Part shown: positions 6,493-14,607 of the stretch, in pieces | Layout: each line of letters begins with the position of its first letter | Position numbering within the stretch: position 1 is the stretch's first letter | Assembly (NCBI GenBank): GCA_031430575.1 | Contig: JANPBT010000077.1 | Span: forward strand, 1 to 17,393 | DNA: 17,393 nucleotides | Reading direction: 5' to 3' | DNA from: JANMDS01 sp031430575 | GTDB lineage: Bacteria > Pseudomonadota > Gammaproteobacteria > Burkholderiales > Casimicrobiaceae | Translations under genes and position numbers: made by a program | The notes under the pieces: generated by a model | The model's database searches: none | The model's input: the letters and a program-made list of their open reading frames with translations, nothing else | What the model was told of the DNA's origin: nothing

Positions 6493-7797
6493 ATGGCTTC
6501 TCCCAATACTTCCCCTGTGAATACAACCGGCCTTTTAGGCTGGGTCGATGCCCGCTTTCCGGCAACGAAGATGATGCGCGAGCACGTTACCGAGTATTAC
6601 GCGCCGAAAAACTTTAACTTTTGGTACTACTTCGGCTCGCTGGCGTTAGTCGTTTTAGTGATTCAAATTGCGACCGGTATTTTCTTAACGATGAACTACA
6701 AGCCAGACGCGACGCAAGCCTTTGGCTCAGTGGAATACATCATGCGCGATGTGTCTTTTGGCTGGGTGATTCGCTATATGCACTCCACCGGCGCTTCGAT
6801 GTTTTTCGTAGTTGTATATCTGCATATGTGCCGCGGGCTCATGTATGGCAGCTACCGCAAGCCGCGCGAGTTGCTCTGGATTTTCGGCATGATGATTTAT
6901 TTGTGTCTCATGGCAGAAGCCTTTCTCGGCTACCTTCTGCCGTGGGGGCAGATGTCGTATTGGGGCGCGCAGGTGATCGTGAATTTGTTTAGCACGATTC
7001 CTTTCATCGGCAAAGAACTCTCTGAGTTCATCCGTGGTGACTACAACATCTCGGACGTGACGTTGAATCGTTTTTTCGCGTTTCACGTGATTGCGTTACC
7101 GCTCGTATTGCTCGGCTTGGTCGCAGCTCATATTTTGGCGCTGCATGAGGTTGGGTCTAACAACCCCGACGGTATCGATATCAAGAAAAACAAAGATCCC
7201 AAGACCGGTCATCCTGTCGATGGCATTCCGTTTCACCCGTATTACACGGTGAAAGATTTATTTGGCTTGGTGATCTTCTTGATGATTTTTACCTCCATCG
7301 TCTTCTTCGCGCCAGCGATGGGCGGCTACTTTCTGGAAGATAATAATTTCATTCCAGCCGATCCACTGAAAACACCTGAGCATATCGCTCCGGTCTGGTA
7401 TTTCACGCCGTACTACTCGATTTTGCGCGCTGTGCCGCCGTTATTTGAAAGTCAATTCCCCGGCGTCGTTGCCATGGGTGCGGCTACGATGATTTTCTTC
7501 TTGCTGCCTTGGCTCGATAAAGGCACCGTGAAATCGATCCGCTATCGCGGCACGCTTTATAAGCGCTGGTTTACGGCATTTATTGTGGTCTTCCTGATCC
7601 TTGGTTATCTTGGCACCAAGCCTTCCAACTTGTGGGGGCAGTTTTCAAATGCGATCCCCGTGCTTGGCGGCGCGGATGTCGCGACTGTTGTCGCGCGGGT
7701 GTGCACGATTGTGTATTTCCTGTTTTTTATTCTTATGCCGTGGTACACCAAGAGAGATGTCACCAAGCCTGAGCCGTCGCGCGTGACGATGCACTAA
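6493..7797 (+). CDS. petB: Cytochrome b subunit of the bc1 complex
   Basis: This integral membrane subunit carries the two b hemes and forms the Qo and Qi quinone sites. Heme-ligand histidines are seen at 97 and 111 (MHSTGASMFFVVVYLH) and at 198 and 213 (FAFHVIALP...AAH). The second pair is 15 residues apart, one more than in the mitochondrial and Rhodobacter proteins; from memory this is common in beta- and gammaproteobacteria. The Qo-loop motif is PVWY at 300-303 instead of PEWY, again usual for these groups. At 434 residues it is a full-length fused cytochrome b with the C-terminal helices, not the split b6/subunit IV form. AAGGA lies about ten bases ahead of the ATG. It sits between petA and petC. 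Confidence 0.97.
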   Translation: MASPNTSPVNTTGLLGWVDARFPATKMMREHVTEYYAPKNFNFWYYFGSLALVVLVIQIATGIFLTMNYKPDATQAFGSVEYIMRDVSFGWVIRYMHSTGASMFFVVVYLHMCRGLMYGSYRKPRELLWIFGMMIYLCLMAEAFLGYLLPWGQMSYWGAQVIVNLFSTIPFIGKELSEFIRGDYNISDVTLNRFFAFHVIALPLVLLGLVAAHILALHEVGSNNPDGIDIKKNKDPKTGHPVDGIPFHPYYTVKDLFGLVIFLMIFTSIVFFAPAMGGYFLEDNNFIPADPLKTPEHIAPVWYFTPYYSILRAVPPLFESQFPGVVAMGAATMIFFLLPWLDKGTVKSIRYRGTLYKRWFTAFIVVFLILGYLGTKPSNLWGQFSNAIPVLGGADVATVVARVCTIVYFLFFILMPWYTKRDVTKPEPSRVTMH

Positions 7798-7826
7798 GCG
7801 AAGCTGAGCTCGAGAAAACCATAATC

Positions 7827-8642
7827 ATGATGAAAAAATTACTCGCAACCCTCGCAATCTGCGCCGCAGGTATGAGCGCGGTTGCAAATGCCTCCAGCGG
7901 CGGGGTCACGCTGCAACCAAGCCCGCACGACAGCCGCGATGCGGCCTCTTTGCAGCGCGGTGCGCAGTTGTATGTCAATAACTGCCAAGGCTGCCACGGT
8001 ATTCAATATTTCCGTTACAACAAGCTGATGGACTTTGGCTTGACTGAAAAGCAGGTGATGGAAAATCTAATGCTCGATAAGTCAAAAAAAATTGGCGAGA
8101 CGATGCAAACCGCGATGAAACCGGCAGATGCTAAAGCGTGGTTTGGCGCGATGCCACCTGATCTTTCGGTGATCACGCGCTCCTATGGCGCGGATCGGCT
8201 CTACTCTTACCTGCGCGGCTTTTACCGTGATGATTCACGGCCCACGGGCTGGAACAACATCGTTTCGCCCAATATTGGCATGCCACACGTGCTCGCAGAC
8301 CTATCGGGCATTTATGCCCTGAAAACGGTGACTTTTGACGATCATGCCAAAGCAGGGCAGGCGGCCACGTTGACCAAAGGTTTATGGCAGATGCAAGATA
8401 TTGCTGGCGCTGATGGCAAGGTCACCACCAAGCTAATGTCTGTTCAGCCCGATGTGCCCGGCAAGCTCAATCCGCAAGAGTTCGATTCTGCGATGGCTGA
8501 TTTAGTTAATTTTCTGAGCTATGTCGCTGAGCCGTATAAGCGCGATCGCGTTGCGATTGGCGTTTGGATGATGATGTTCCTCACGTTGTTGGCATTTGTG
8601 GCTTACTGGTTGAAGTCTGAATATTGGAAAGACATTCACTAA
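7827..8642 (+). CDS. petC: Cytochrome c1 subunit of the bc1 complex
   Basis: Membrane-anchored c-type cytochrome that receives electrons from the Rieske subunit and hands them to soluble cytochrome c. The signal peptide (MMKKLLATLAICAAGMSAVA) directs export. The heme-attachment motif CQGCH is at residues 53-57, and Met152 in IGMPHVL is the probable sixth ligand. A single C-terminal membrane helix (about 243-262, VWMMMFLTLLAFVAYW) anchors it, followed by a short basic and aromatic tail. At 271 residues it is normal length. It lies 29 bp after petB. Two adjacent ATG codons (7827 and 7830) could serve as start. Confidence 0.96.
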   Translation: MMKKLLATLAICAAGMSAVANASSGGVTLQPSPHDSRDAASLQRGAQLYVNNCQGCHGIQYFRYNKLMDFGLTEKQVMENLMLDKSKKIGETMQTAMKPADAKAWFGAMPPDLSVITRSYGADRLYSYLRGFYRDDSRPTGWNNIVSPNIGMPHVLADLSGIYALKTVTFDDHAKAGQAATLTKGLWQMQDIAGADGKVTTKLMSVQPDVPGKLNPQEFDSAMADLVNFLSYVAEPYKRDRVAIGVWMMMFLTLLAFVAYWLKSEYWKDIH

Positions 8643-8730
8643 ACCGCGCAAATCTGCGTTGCATTGAAGTGATAGCAGTTTTAAAAAATCGCTGTCTTCC
8701 TTACGAATTTTTAAAGAAAGGGCTCACGCT

Positions 8731-9330
8731 ATGATGACCCTCTACTCAGGTACCACCGATCCATTTAGCCATCGCTGCCGCTTTGTGTTGCACGAAAAAG
8801 GCATGGATTTCCAGATTATTGATGTTGATATGGACCGAAAGCCAGAAGATTTGGCCATTATGAATCCGTACAACACCGTGCCCGTGCTTGTCGAGCGCGA
8901 TTTGGTGCTGCATGAGTCCAACATCATCAATGAATACATTGATGAGCGCTTCCCGCATCCGCAGTTAATGCCGCCCGATCCGCTGATGCGCGCCCGTGCC
9001 CGACTTTTCTTGCACCGTTTCGAGAAAGAAATTTTTGTGCACGTTGAGACGATTGAAGCCGGTGACCAGCGTAAGCTTGAAAAAGCGCGCGCTGCGATTC
9101 GTGATCGTTTGAATGAAATCGCCCCGATTTTTAATAAGCAAAACTACATCATGGGCGATGAGTTTTCGATGCTTGATGTGGCAATGGCTCCTTTGTTGTG
9201 GCGTTTAAATTGGTATGAAATTGATCTGCCTAAATCCGCAGCGCCTGTTTTGAAATACGCCGAGCGTATTTTTCAACGCCAAGGCTATATCGATGCGTTA
9301 ACGCCCGCTGAGCGCGGCATGCGTAAGTAA
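8731..9330 (+). CDS. sspA: Stringent starvation protein A (glutathione S-transferase fold)
   Basis: SspA binds RNA polymerase and affects transcription during starvation and acid stress. It has a thioredoxin-like N-terminal domain (MMTLYSGTTDPFSHRCRFVL, with NTVPVLVERDLVLHESNII) and an all-helical C-terminal GST domain (from about residue 85; FSMLDVAMAPLLWRL). It lacks glutathione transferase activity in known members. At 199 residues it is close to the usual ~210. AAAGG precedes the ATG. It follows petC by 88 bp and precedes sspB, the conserved order in beta- and gammaproteobacteria. Confidence 0.93.
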   Translation: MMTLYSGTTDPFSHRCRFVLHEKGMDFQIIDVDMDRKPEDLAIMNPYNTVPVLVERDLVLHESNIINEYIDERFPHPQLMPPDPLMRARARLFLHRFEKEIFVHVETIEAGDQRKLEKARAAIRDRLNEIAPIFNKQNYIMGDEFSMLDVAMAPLLWRLNWYEIDLPKSAAPVLKYAERIFQRQGYIDALTPAERGMRK

Positions 9331-9342
9331 GGCTTCATTTCG

Positions 9343-9376
9343 ATACCTGCGGCGCACAAATCTGCGCCGCAGGTAT
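9343..9376. repeat. Perfect 14-bp inverted repeat (dispersed hairpin element)
   Basis: ATACCTGCGGCGCA, a 6-nt loop, then TGCGCCGCAGGTAT. It lies between sspA and sspB and ends 19 nt before the sspB start. There is no T run, so it is not an obvious terminator. It belongs to the CCTGCGGCGCAGATT repeat family seen elsewhere in the window. Confidence 0.9.
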
Positions 9377-9395
9377 ACCGAAAAATTAACCGCCT

Positions 9396-9845
9396 GTGTC
9401 TGAGCAAACCGCAAAACCCTACCTCGTTCGTGCCCTGTATCAGTGGTGCACGGAAGCGTCATACACGCCGTATCTGGTGGTGATGGTCAACGCAAAATGC
9501 AAAGTGCCGATCGCGTATGTGCGCGATGGGCAAATTACGCTAAACGTTGCCGATACTGCCGTTCATAAGCTCACGATGGATAATGAGTGGGTGCTTTTCA
9601 ATGCCCGATTCAATGGGCTCTCTCAAGAAGTTGCCGTGCCGATGGAGGCCGTGATCGGGCTTTACGCGCGGGAGACGGGTTACGGAATGGGCTTTGCGAT
9701 ACCCGAGACCGTTGCCGCAACGCCCGTGCAGCCAGATTTGCTCAACGCAGTGGTGTCGGAGCCCGCGAGTGAAGACGCTGCCCCCGATGGCGCGCCGGGG
9801 GCCACCAAACCAAAGTCACGAAATCATTTGTCCGTCGTAAAATAA
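9396..9845 (+). CDS. sspB: ClpXP protease specificity-enhancing factor SspB
   Basis: SspB is an adaptor that tethers ssrA-tagged polypeptides to ClpXP for degradation. The substrate-binding beta domain occupies about residues 1-110 (KPYLVRALYQWCTEASYTPY, NVADTAVHKLTMDNEWVLFNARF, VPMEAVIGLYARE). It is followed by an acidic, low-complexity linker and a short basic tail (KSRNHLSVVK) fitting the ClpX-binding module. At 149 residues it is normal. The start is a GTG at 9396; no ATG fits, and no clear Shine-Dalgarno is visible. A strong hairpin stands 19 nt upstream and could affect translation or transcript stability. It follows sspA and precedes tRNA-Thr. Confidence 0.92.
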   Translation: MSEQTAKPYLVRALYQWCTEASYTPYLVVMVNAKCKVPIAYVRDGQITLNVADTAVHKLTMDNEWVLFNARFNGLSQEVAVPMEAVIGLYARETGYGMGFAIPETVAATPVQPDLLNAVVSEPASEDAAPDGAPGATKPKSRNHLSVVK

Positions 9846-9854
9846 CGTTTTAAC

Positions 9855-9930
9855 GCCGCCATAGCTCAGTTGGTAGAGCAACCGCCTTGTAAGCGGTAGG
9901 TCATCAGTTCGATTCCGATTGGCGGCACCA
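9855..9930 (+). tRNA. tRNA-Thr(TGT)
   Basis: A complete 76-nt cloverleaf. The acceptor arm pairs GCCGCCA with TGGCGGC. The anticodon loop CTTGTAA holds TGT, reading ACA threonine codons. The T loop is GTTCGATTC, the discriminator base is A, and the CCA end is encoded. It lies just after sspB and before a strong terminator. Confidence 0.97.
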
Positions 9931-9940
9931 TTTTCAGCGC

Positions 9941-9978
9941 TGGGGCGAGTGATTAAATCATTCGCCCCACTGTTTTTT
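9941..9978 (+). terminator. Rho-independent terminator after tRNA-Thr
   Basis: A GC-rich stem (TGGGGCGAGTGATT paired with AATCATTCGCCCCA, one G-T wobble, short AT loop) is followed by a six-T run at 9973-9978. It should end the sspAB/tRNA transcript. Confidence 0.85.
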
Positions 9979-9983
9979 GCGTC

Positions 9984-10055
9984 TACCTGCGGCGCAGATT
10001 TGGTGTATTTAGACCGGCTAAGCGCCTAGAAACGCTTCTTTCTGCGCCGCAGGTA
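9984..10055. repeat. Dispersed repeat as 15-bp inverted pair with 42-nt spacer
   Basis: TACCTGCGGCGCAGA at 9984-9998 and its perfect complement TCTGCGCCGCAGGTA at 10041-10055 could form a long-stemmed hairpin. It sits just after the terminator. The rest of the gap up to 10200 holds only the phnD-like promoter region. Confidence 0.88.
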
Positions 10056-10165
10056 AAAGGCTGCGCATCCAGCTATTGGCCCGTCTCGATGATAGATCCT
10101 TCCTCTGAAATCGCGATGCGTTGAGGTTAGATTGGCTGTAACAAATATTCGTCCTAATGCGAACT

Positions 10166-10171
10166 TATAAT
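10166..10171 (+). promoter_or_regulatory. Candidate -10 box for the ABC importer operon
   Basis: A perfect TATAAT lies 30 bp ahead of the ATG at 10201, in an AT-rich stretch. No clear -35 is present at 16-18 bp, so an activator may be needed. I saw no recognisable operator. Confidence 0.4.
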
Positions 10172-10200
10172 TACCTTTTGATATTTAAAGATCGATTCAT

Positions 10201-11058
10201 ATGATTTCCCGCTCCAGCATCGTCGTTGCCGCCTTGTCTGCTTCCATCGCGGCTAGCGCCTGGGTCAGTGCCCAGACGTTCAAAATCACCACTATCCCCG
10301 AAGAAGCCGCCACCGAGCAAGTGCGTAAATTCGGCCCGATTACTAAATACTTAGAGGCCAAGCTCGGTCAAAAAGTGGAGTTCATCCCCGTCACGGATTA
10401 CCCTGCCGCCGTCGAGGCCATGGTCAATAAAAACGTTGATATGGTTTGGTTTGGTGGCTTTACCTTTGTGCAGGCAAATGCCCGCTCTGGCGGTAAAGTT
10501 GTGCCAATCGCTCAGCGGGAAGAAGATACCCGTTTTCAATCGGTATTTATTGCCAAGACCTCGTCCGGTATCAAAACCCTCGCTGACCTCAAAGGCAAGC
10601 AAGTCAGTTTTGGTTCGCAGTCCAGCACTTCCGGGCATCTGATGCCGCGCAGCTTTTTGTTGCAAGCCAATCTTGATCCCGATAAAGATTTCAAGCGCAT
10701 TGCCTATTCCGGCGCCCATGATGCAACCATCGCTTCCGTGGTGAGCGGTAAAGTCGATGCCGCCGCGCTTGATATTACGGTTTGGAATAAATTCGTCAAA
10801 GAAAATAAAGTAGATACCAAAGAGGTCGATGTGTTTTTCACCACACCTGGCTTTTACAACTACAACTGGGCTGTTCACGCCGACATGCCTGCGGCCATGC
10901 GCGATCGCGTGACCAAAGCATTGCTCGATATTGACCCGAAAGACGCTGCTGGAAAAGAAATTCTCGATCTCAATCGAGCAACGCGCTACATCGCGACCAA
11001 AGCGGATAATTACAAAGGCATCGAAGCGGCTGCTCGCAGCGCAGGGCTACTTAAATAA
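10201..11058 (+). CDS. phnD: Phosphonate-family ABC transporter substrate-binding protein (possibly selenate or other oxyanion)
   Basis: A periplasmic binding protein that delivers an anion to the membrane permease. The signal peptide (about residues 1-24, cleaved at VSA-QTF) is followed by the two-lobed fold of the phosphonate-binding family: PVTDYPAAVEAMVNKNVDMV, WFGGFTFVQA, SGIKTLADLKGKQVSFGS, SSTSGHLMPR, AYSGAHDATIASVVSGKVDA and YNYNWAVHADMP. At 285 residues it is normal length. The combination of IPEEAATEQ, VPIAQREED, TSGHLMPRSFLL, YSGAHDATIA and the closing NYKGIEAAARSAGLL resembles the group annotated as putative selenate ABC transporter binding proteins more than classical PhnD, as I recall those families. 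The substrate is therefore open. It is the first gene of a four-gene importer operon. No phosphonate-lyase or selenium genes are seen nearby. Confidence 0.85.
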   Translation: MISRSSIVVAALSASIAASAWVSAQTFKITTIPEEAATEQVRKFGPITKYLEAKLGQKVEFIPVTDYPAAVEAMVNKNVDMVWFGGFTFVQANARSGGKVVPIAQREEDTRFQSVFIAKTSSGIKTLADLKGKQVSFGSQSSTSGHLMPRSFLLQANLDPDKDFKRIAYSGAHDATIASVVSGKVDAAALDITVWNKFVKENKVDTKEVDVFFTTPGFYNYNWAVHADMPAAMRDRVTKALLDIDPKDAAGKEILDLNRATRYIATKADNYKGIEAAARSAGLLK

Positions 11059-11083
11059 ACGCGTCGCGCGAAAACTGACCAGC

Positions 11084-11917
11084 ATGAATTTCACGCTGGT
11101 CAATTGTGAAGCACGTCATCCGGCGGCAAAGCCAGGCGATGCCGCTGCCCTGCGCGGCGTCTCGCTCGCGGTCGCGCCGGGCGAGCAAGTGGCTATCATC
11201 GGGCCGTCAGGCGCAGGCAAGACCACGCTCCTTCATGTGTTGGCATGTGCAATTAAGCCTTCGCTTGGCGAGCTGAAATTTGGCGAAATCAATCCTTGGG
11301 CCATCGCACGGCCGGCACTGCAGCGATTGCGCGCACATTTATTCTTAGCAGTGCAAGTGCCGCCGCTGCCCCCACGCCAGCGCGTGGTCACTGCGGTGCT
11401 TGCTGGGTGTTTGCCAGCGCAATCGTTGCTTCAAAGCGTGCGCAGTTTGTTTTACCCGACGCAAATGGAGCTCGCGCGCGCTGCGCTCGCGCGCTTTGAC
11501 CTTGAAGATAAATTATTTGAGCGTGTTGATCATCTGTCAGGCGGCGAGCGCCAGCGCGTGGGCTTAGCGCGAGGTGTCGTTTCAAACGCGCAACTTTTTC
11601 TGGTCGACGAGCCACTCTCCGCGCTCGACCCTACCCGCGCGGCGCAGGCGATTCATTCGTTGATCGAAGTCGCAGGCGAGCGCGGCGCAACGCTCATCGC
11701 ATCGCTGCATCAAGTGGATATCGCACTGCAAAATTTCCCCCGCGTGGTCGGGCTGCGCGATGGCGTGGTCGCGTTTGATTTACCCGCGGCGCAGATTAGC
11801 CCCGCGATGATTCAAGCGCTTTATGCCCATAAATTACATGAGCTGACCGAGCCCATCGCCGCACCGAGCGATGCCGCACCCGCGCAGGGGCTGCCTGCGG
11901 TGATGCACTGCCGTTAA
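11084..11917 (+). CDS. phnC: Phosphonate-family ABC transporter ATP-binding protein
   Basis: The ATPase that powers the importer. Walker A is GPSGAGKT at residues 40-47, the ABC signature LSGGERQR starts at 151, Walker B LFLVDEP carries Asp175-Glu176, and the H-loop lies in ASLHQVD. I place the start at ATG 11084, 25 bp after the phnD stop, giving 277 residues. The frame stays open further upstream, but that would overlap phnD and add a non-homologous basic stretch. No strong Shine-Dalgarno is seen at this ATG. The stop TAA directly abuts the ATG of the first permease gene. The C-terminal ~25 residues (APSDAAPAQGLPAV) are a low-complexity extension. Positions 11781-11797 match 16 of 17 bases of the dispersed repeat (TACCTGCGGCGCAGATT). 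Confidence 0.9.
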   Translation: MNFTLVNCEARHPAAKPGDAAALRGVSLAVAPGEQVAIIGPSGAGKTTLLHVLACAIKPSLGELKFGEINPWAIARPALQRLRAHLFLAVQVPPLPPRQRVVTAVLAGCLPAQSLLQSVRSLFYPTQMELARAALARFDLEDKLFERVDHLSGGERQRVGLARGVVSNAQLFLVDEPLSALDPTRAAQAIHSLIEVAGERGATLIASLHQVDIALQNFPRVVGLRDGVVAFDLPAAQISPAMIQALYAHKLHELTEPIAAPSDAAPAQGLPAVMHCR

Positions 11918-12769
11918 ATGTCTGCAAACGTTCATCGCGTCAATACGGTGACCGCGCCAGCGCTGCGTGATCCCGCATGGATGAAGCGGGTCACCATCGC
12001 GGCGATTGCGCTGGTGTTATTGTGGCCGACGTTGGTGCTCACGGAATTCAAGCCGTGGGAATTATTTTCGCCGGGCACGTTAAAACCCACCCTTAAATTT
12101 ATAGGCGATTTCTTTCCACCGAAGCTTGATGCCGTGTTTCTTGAAATGGTGCTGCGCGAAACGTGGCGCACCGTTGCCATTGCGACGGCCGGAATTGCGC
12201 TTGCGCTCGTCGCCGCCATTCCACTTGCCATTATTTCGACCCGCGTGTTGAGCATCTCCGCGTTGAGCGGGCGTATGGCCACGCTCCCGGCAATCGTGCG
12301 TCAGGGCGCGCGCATCGTGCTTATTTTGCTGCGCAGCGTGCCCGAGCTGATTTGGGCGCTGGTGTTTGTGCGCGTGGTGGGTTTAGGGCCGACGGCGGGC
12401 GTCTTGGCCATTGCGCTGACCTATAGCGGCATGCTGGGTAAAGTCTACGGCGAGATTTTAGAAAGTGGCGATGCCCATGCGACGACATCGCTCTTGCGCA
12501 ATGGCGCATCCCGTTTGCAGGCTTACTTTTATGGCCTGCAGCCGCAAAATGCCGCCGAGCTGGTGAGCTACACCGTGTACCGTTGGGAATGCGCCATTCG
12601 CTCATCGGCGGTGCTTGGTTTCGTCGGCGCGGGAGGTCTCGGGCAGCAGATGGACACGTCCATGAAAATGTTTAATGGCTCGGAAGTCAGCACGATGCTG
12701 ATCGTCTTCATGCTGCTGGTTTGGCTCGCGGATGCGGCCAGCGCCTGGCTGCGCAGGAATCTTGAGTGA
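11918..12769 (+). CDS. phnE: Phosphonate-family ABC transporter permease, first copy
   Basis: An inner-membrane permease of 283 residues with several hydrophobic spans, including VTIAAIALVLLWPTLVLTEF and TVAIATAGIALALVAAIPLA. It carries the cytoplasmic coupling loop that contacts the ATPase (YGEILESGDAHATTSLLRNG...). The C-terminal segment YTVYRWECAIRSSAVLGFVG and AGGLGQQMD is characteristic of PhnE-type permeases. The ATG follows the ATPase stop with no gap, and the gene overlaps the second permease by 4 bp, so translation is tightly coupled. The transporter probably uses the two permeases as a heterodimer. Confidence 0.9.
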   Translation: MSANVHRVNTVTAPALRDPAWMKRVTIAAIALVLLWPTLVLTEFKPWELFSPGTLKPTLKFIGDFFPPKLDAVFLEMVLRETWRTVAIATAGIALALVAAIPLAIISTRVLSISALSGRMATLPAIVRQGARIVLILLRSVPELIWALVFVRVVGLGPTAGVLAIALTYSGMLGKVYGEILESGDAHATTSLLRNGASRLQAYFYGLQPQNAAELVSYTVYRWECAIRSSAVLGFVGAGGLGQQMDTSMKMFNGSEVSTMLIVFMLLVWLADAASAWLRRNLE

Positions 12770-13584
12770 ACGCCGCGCGCTTGCCTGATTCTGATCTGTC
12801 GAAGCTTTTCGACTGGCGCTGCAAATCGTGTTGGTTTGTGTTCGGCTTGATTTGCTTAACGATCGCAAGTTTTTGGTCGCTCGATTTGCAGTGGGCTAAG
12901 TTTTTTTCTGCTGATGCCCTGCGCAAAATGGGTAAGTTCATCGGGGAGCTTTTATCGCCAGAGTGGGGCGCAAAGTTTGTGGGCAAAGTGTGGGTCGCTG
13001 CATTAGAGACGCTCGCGATGTCCGCGCTGGGCACGCTGCTTGCCGCGATTCTCGGTCTGGCCCTCGCCTTGCCCGCCAGCAAAACCCACTCCGATGATCC
13101 AGCCCGCCTGCGTACCGTAACAAGGCTTGTGCTCAACGCCTTGCGCTCAATCCCCGAGCTGGTGTGGGCCGCGCTCTTGCTCATATTGGCAGGGCTCGGC
13201 CCATTCGCGGGCACGCTCGCGCTCGCCGCGCATACTGCGGGCGTGCTCGGGCGATTATTTGCCGAGGCGATTGAAAATGCGCCTCCAAGCGCGGCGTTTG
13301 CGCTGCGCGTGCGTGGCGTCCCAGAAGGGCGTATTTTTCTCTACGCGACGCTGCCGCAAATTCTGCCGCAATTGATGAGCTACACCCTTTACCGGTGGGA
13401 AAATAACATCCGCGCCGCTGCCGTGTTAGGTGTCGTCGGCGCGGGTGGGCTCGGGCAAATGCTCGCGTTTCACATGGGGCTTTTTCAGATGAACGAGACC
13501 AGCACGATCTTAATCGCGATGATGCTCTTGGTTGCGTTAGTCGATGTATTGAGCTTTGTTGCGCGACGGAAAATGCAGGCTTAG
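12766..13584 (+). CDS. phnE: Phosphonate-family ABC transporter permease, second copy
   Basis: A 272-residue membrane protein paralogous to the preceding gene. It has the same coupling loop (RLFAEAIENAPPSAAFALRV) and the same C-terminal signature (YTLYRWENNIRAAAVLGVVG, AGGLGQML). The start is a GTG at 12766 inside the GTGA overlap with the first permease's TGA stop, a standard coupling arrangement; no ATG serves better. It is the last gene of the importer operon, and no hairpin with a T run follows. About 17 bp after the stop comes a dispersed repeat arm and then the accessory region. Confidence 0.89.
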   Translation: MNAARLPDSDLSKLFDWRCKSCWFVFGLICLTIASFWSLDLQWAKFFSADALRKMGKFIGELLSPEWGAKFVGKVWVAALETLAMSALGTLLAAILGLALALPASKTHSDDPARLRTVTRLVLNALRSIPELVWAALLLILAGLGPFAGTLALAAHTAGVLGRLFAEAIENAPPSAAFALRVRGVPEGRIFLYATLPQILPQLMSYTLYRWENNIRAAAVLGVVGAGGLGQMLAFHMGLFQMNETSTILIAMMLLVALVDVLSFVARRKMQA

Positions 13585-13600
13585 TTAGCGATTTGCATTG

Positions 13601-13618
13601 ATACCTGCGGCGCAGATT
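13601..13618. repeat. Dispersed repeat arm after the importer operon
   Basis: ATACCTGCGGCGCAGATT, identical over 18 bp to the 5728 copy. A degenerate partner (ATGCGCGCCG) lies about 10 bp later, so this may be a decayed hairpin. Confidence 0.7.
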
Positions 13619-13665
13619 GTTTTAAATGCGCGCCGTTCGCTCGGTTAGAAGCGGCGGTTAGACGG

Positions 13666-13814
13666 GTAGCCCGGAAGGAGCGCAGCGTATTCCGGGATCA
13701 TTAGCAGGGCACAACGGGATCATTTTCAGGATTAAAAACCGATGACCGTCGAGGATCATTTGGAGACGATTGATTGACAGAAACCCGGAATGCACTTCGC
13801 TCGTTCCGGGCTAC
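13666..13814. mobile_element. MITE-like element, copy 1 (149 bp)
   Basis: The ends are GTAGCCCGGAAGGAGCGCAG and, inverted, CACTTCGCTCGTTCCGGGCT(AC), so about 30-bp imperfect terminal inverted repeats surround a core with no coding capacity. A second copy at 15286-15437 has the same orientation and a clearly related core (both contain ACAACGGGATCATTTT and CATTTGGAGA). Sequences with GTAGCCCGGA ends are, as I recall, common in proteobacterial intergenic DNA. No clear target duplication is seen. Confidence 0.75.
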
Positions 13815-13979
13815 GCAGGCTACGGGTGCGCCATCAAGTCGCGTCCATCGCGAGCGAATCAAATCGGCGTCGAATCCGATTAACCTTAGCGCGTTGTCAA
13901 CGTGGTTTACGTTGCCTTGGGTAGTAAAAAACCGTTGCCGCGATGCTTCGTGAAGCGGCGTAATCGAGGCTTCGCGCGC
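13815..13979. other. Non-coding gap with small hairpins
   Basis: Together with the repeat and MITE to its left, this makes a 395-bp stretch without a gene. It holds a short inverted repeat (CAACGT-GGTTT-ACGTTG, 13898-13914) and a weaker one near 13940. No convincing attC, promoter or terminator was found. Confidence 0.5.
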
Positions 13980-14555
13980 TCATGGCTTGCCGACAGTTGC
14001 CGCAAAATCTACTTCTGCCGCGTTCGCTGTGTCATTCGTGCGGCCGGGGTAGTTCAGCCACTTCATGGCGATATTGAGATCGGCGATGATGTTTGATGCC
14101 TCTATTTTCGATCCATTGCCAAGGTCAATGCGCTCGGTTGTATGTGCGTCTTCCAGCAGCGTCAGGTCGTAGCCCCGCTCAAGGGCGGCATAGGCGGTGG
14201 CGCGGATGCACCAGTTGGTCTGCGCACCGGCAAGCACGAGATGCGTAACGCCCAGCGCGCCTAAGCCAGTTTCAAGGTTCGTTTCTTCGAAGGAAGAGGC
14301 GAAGCGCTTGTAGACCCGCTTCTCGCCCACTGCAGGCACGAGCTCGGGTATCAGTTGCCAAGCCGATGAGTCGCGCTCCAGCTCGTCGCTTTCATGCTGG
14401 ATCCAAACGACCGCAACCCCAGCTTCGCGAGCCCGCGCCACAGCGAGCGCGACGTTGTCGACGATTCTTTGTGCGTCCCAAGCGTTGGTCATGACGCCGA
14501 CTTGGACATCGATGACTACGAGTGCAGACTTATTACCAGGGCGGACTGAGCTCAT
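13980..14555 (-). CDS. Isochorismatase-like cysteine hydrolase
   Basis: A 191-residue cytoplasmic hydrolase of the isochorismatase/nicotinamidase superfamily. The catalytic triad is visible as Asp16 (ALVVIDVQVGV), Lys83 (VYKRFASSFEETNLE) and Cys116 (LVLAGAQTNWCIRAT). The family cleaves amide or vinyl-ether bonds through a cysteine nucleophile; the substrate here cannot be predicted. AAGGAG lies seven bases before the ATG, the best ribosome site among the accessory genes. It is followed downstream by a MITE and preceded by the ASCH gene on the same strand. It may be a former integron cassette, but no clear attC adjoins it. Confidence 0.88.
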   Translation of the reverse strand: MSSVRPGNKSALVVIDVQVGVMTNAWDAQRIVDNVALAVARAREAGVAVVWIQHESDELERDSSAWQLIPELVPAVGEKRVYKRFASSFEETNLETGLGALGVTHLVLAGAQTNWCIRATAYAALERGYDLTLLEDAHTTERIDLGNGSKIEASNIIADLNIAMKWLNYPGRTNDTANAAEVDFAATVGKP

Positions 14556-14607
14556 GCGTGGTCTCCTTGAGTTGGTGGCGAAAGACGGTCTTCTTCAGTC
14601 TAGTATG

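Noticed and set aside
8643..8730. Weak inverted repeat GATAGCAG/CGCTGTC between petC and sspA as a terminator
   Set aside because: The stem has mismatches and no following T run, so I could not support a terminator.
10931..11083. Upstream extension of the ATPase frame (about 51 more codons)
   Set aside because: It overlaps the 3' end of the binding-protein gene, encodes a basic stretch without family similarity, and a well-placed ATG lies at 11084.
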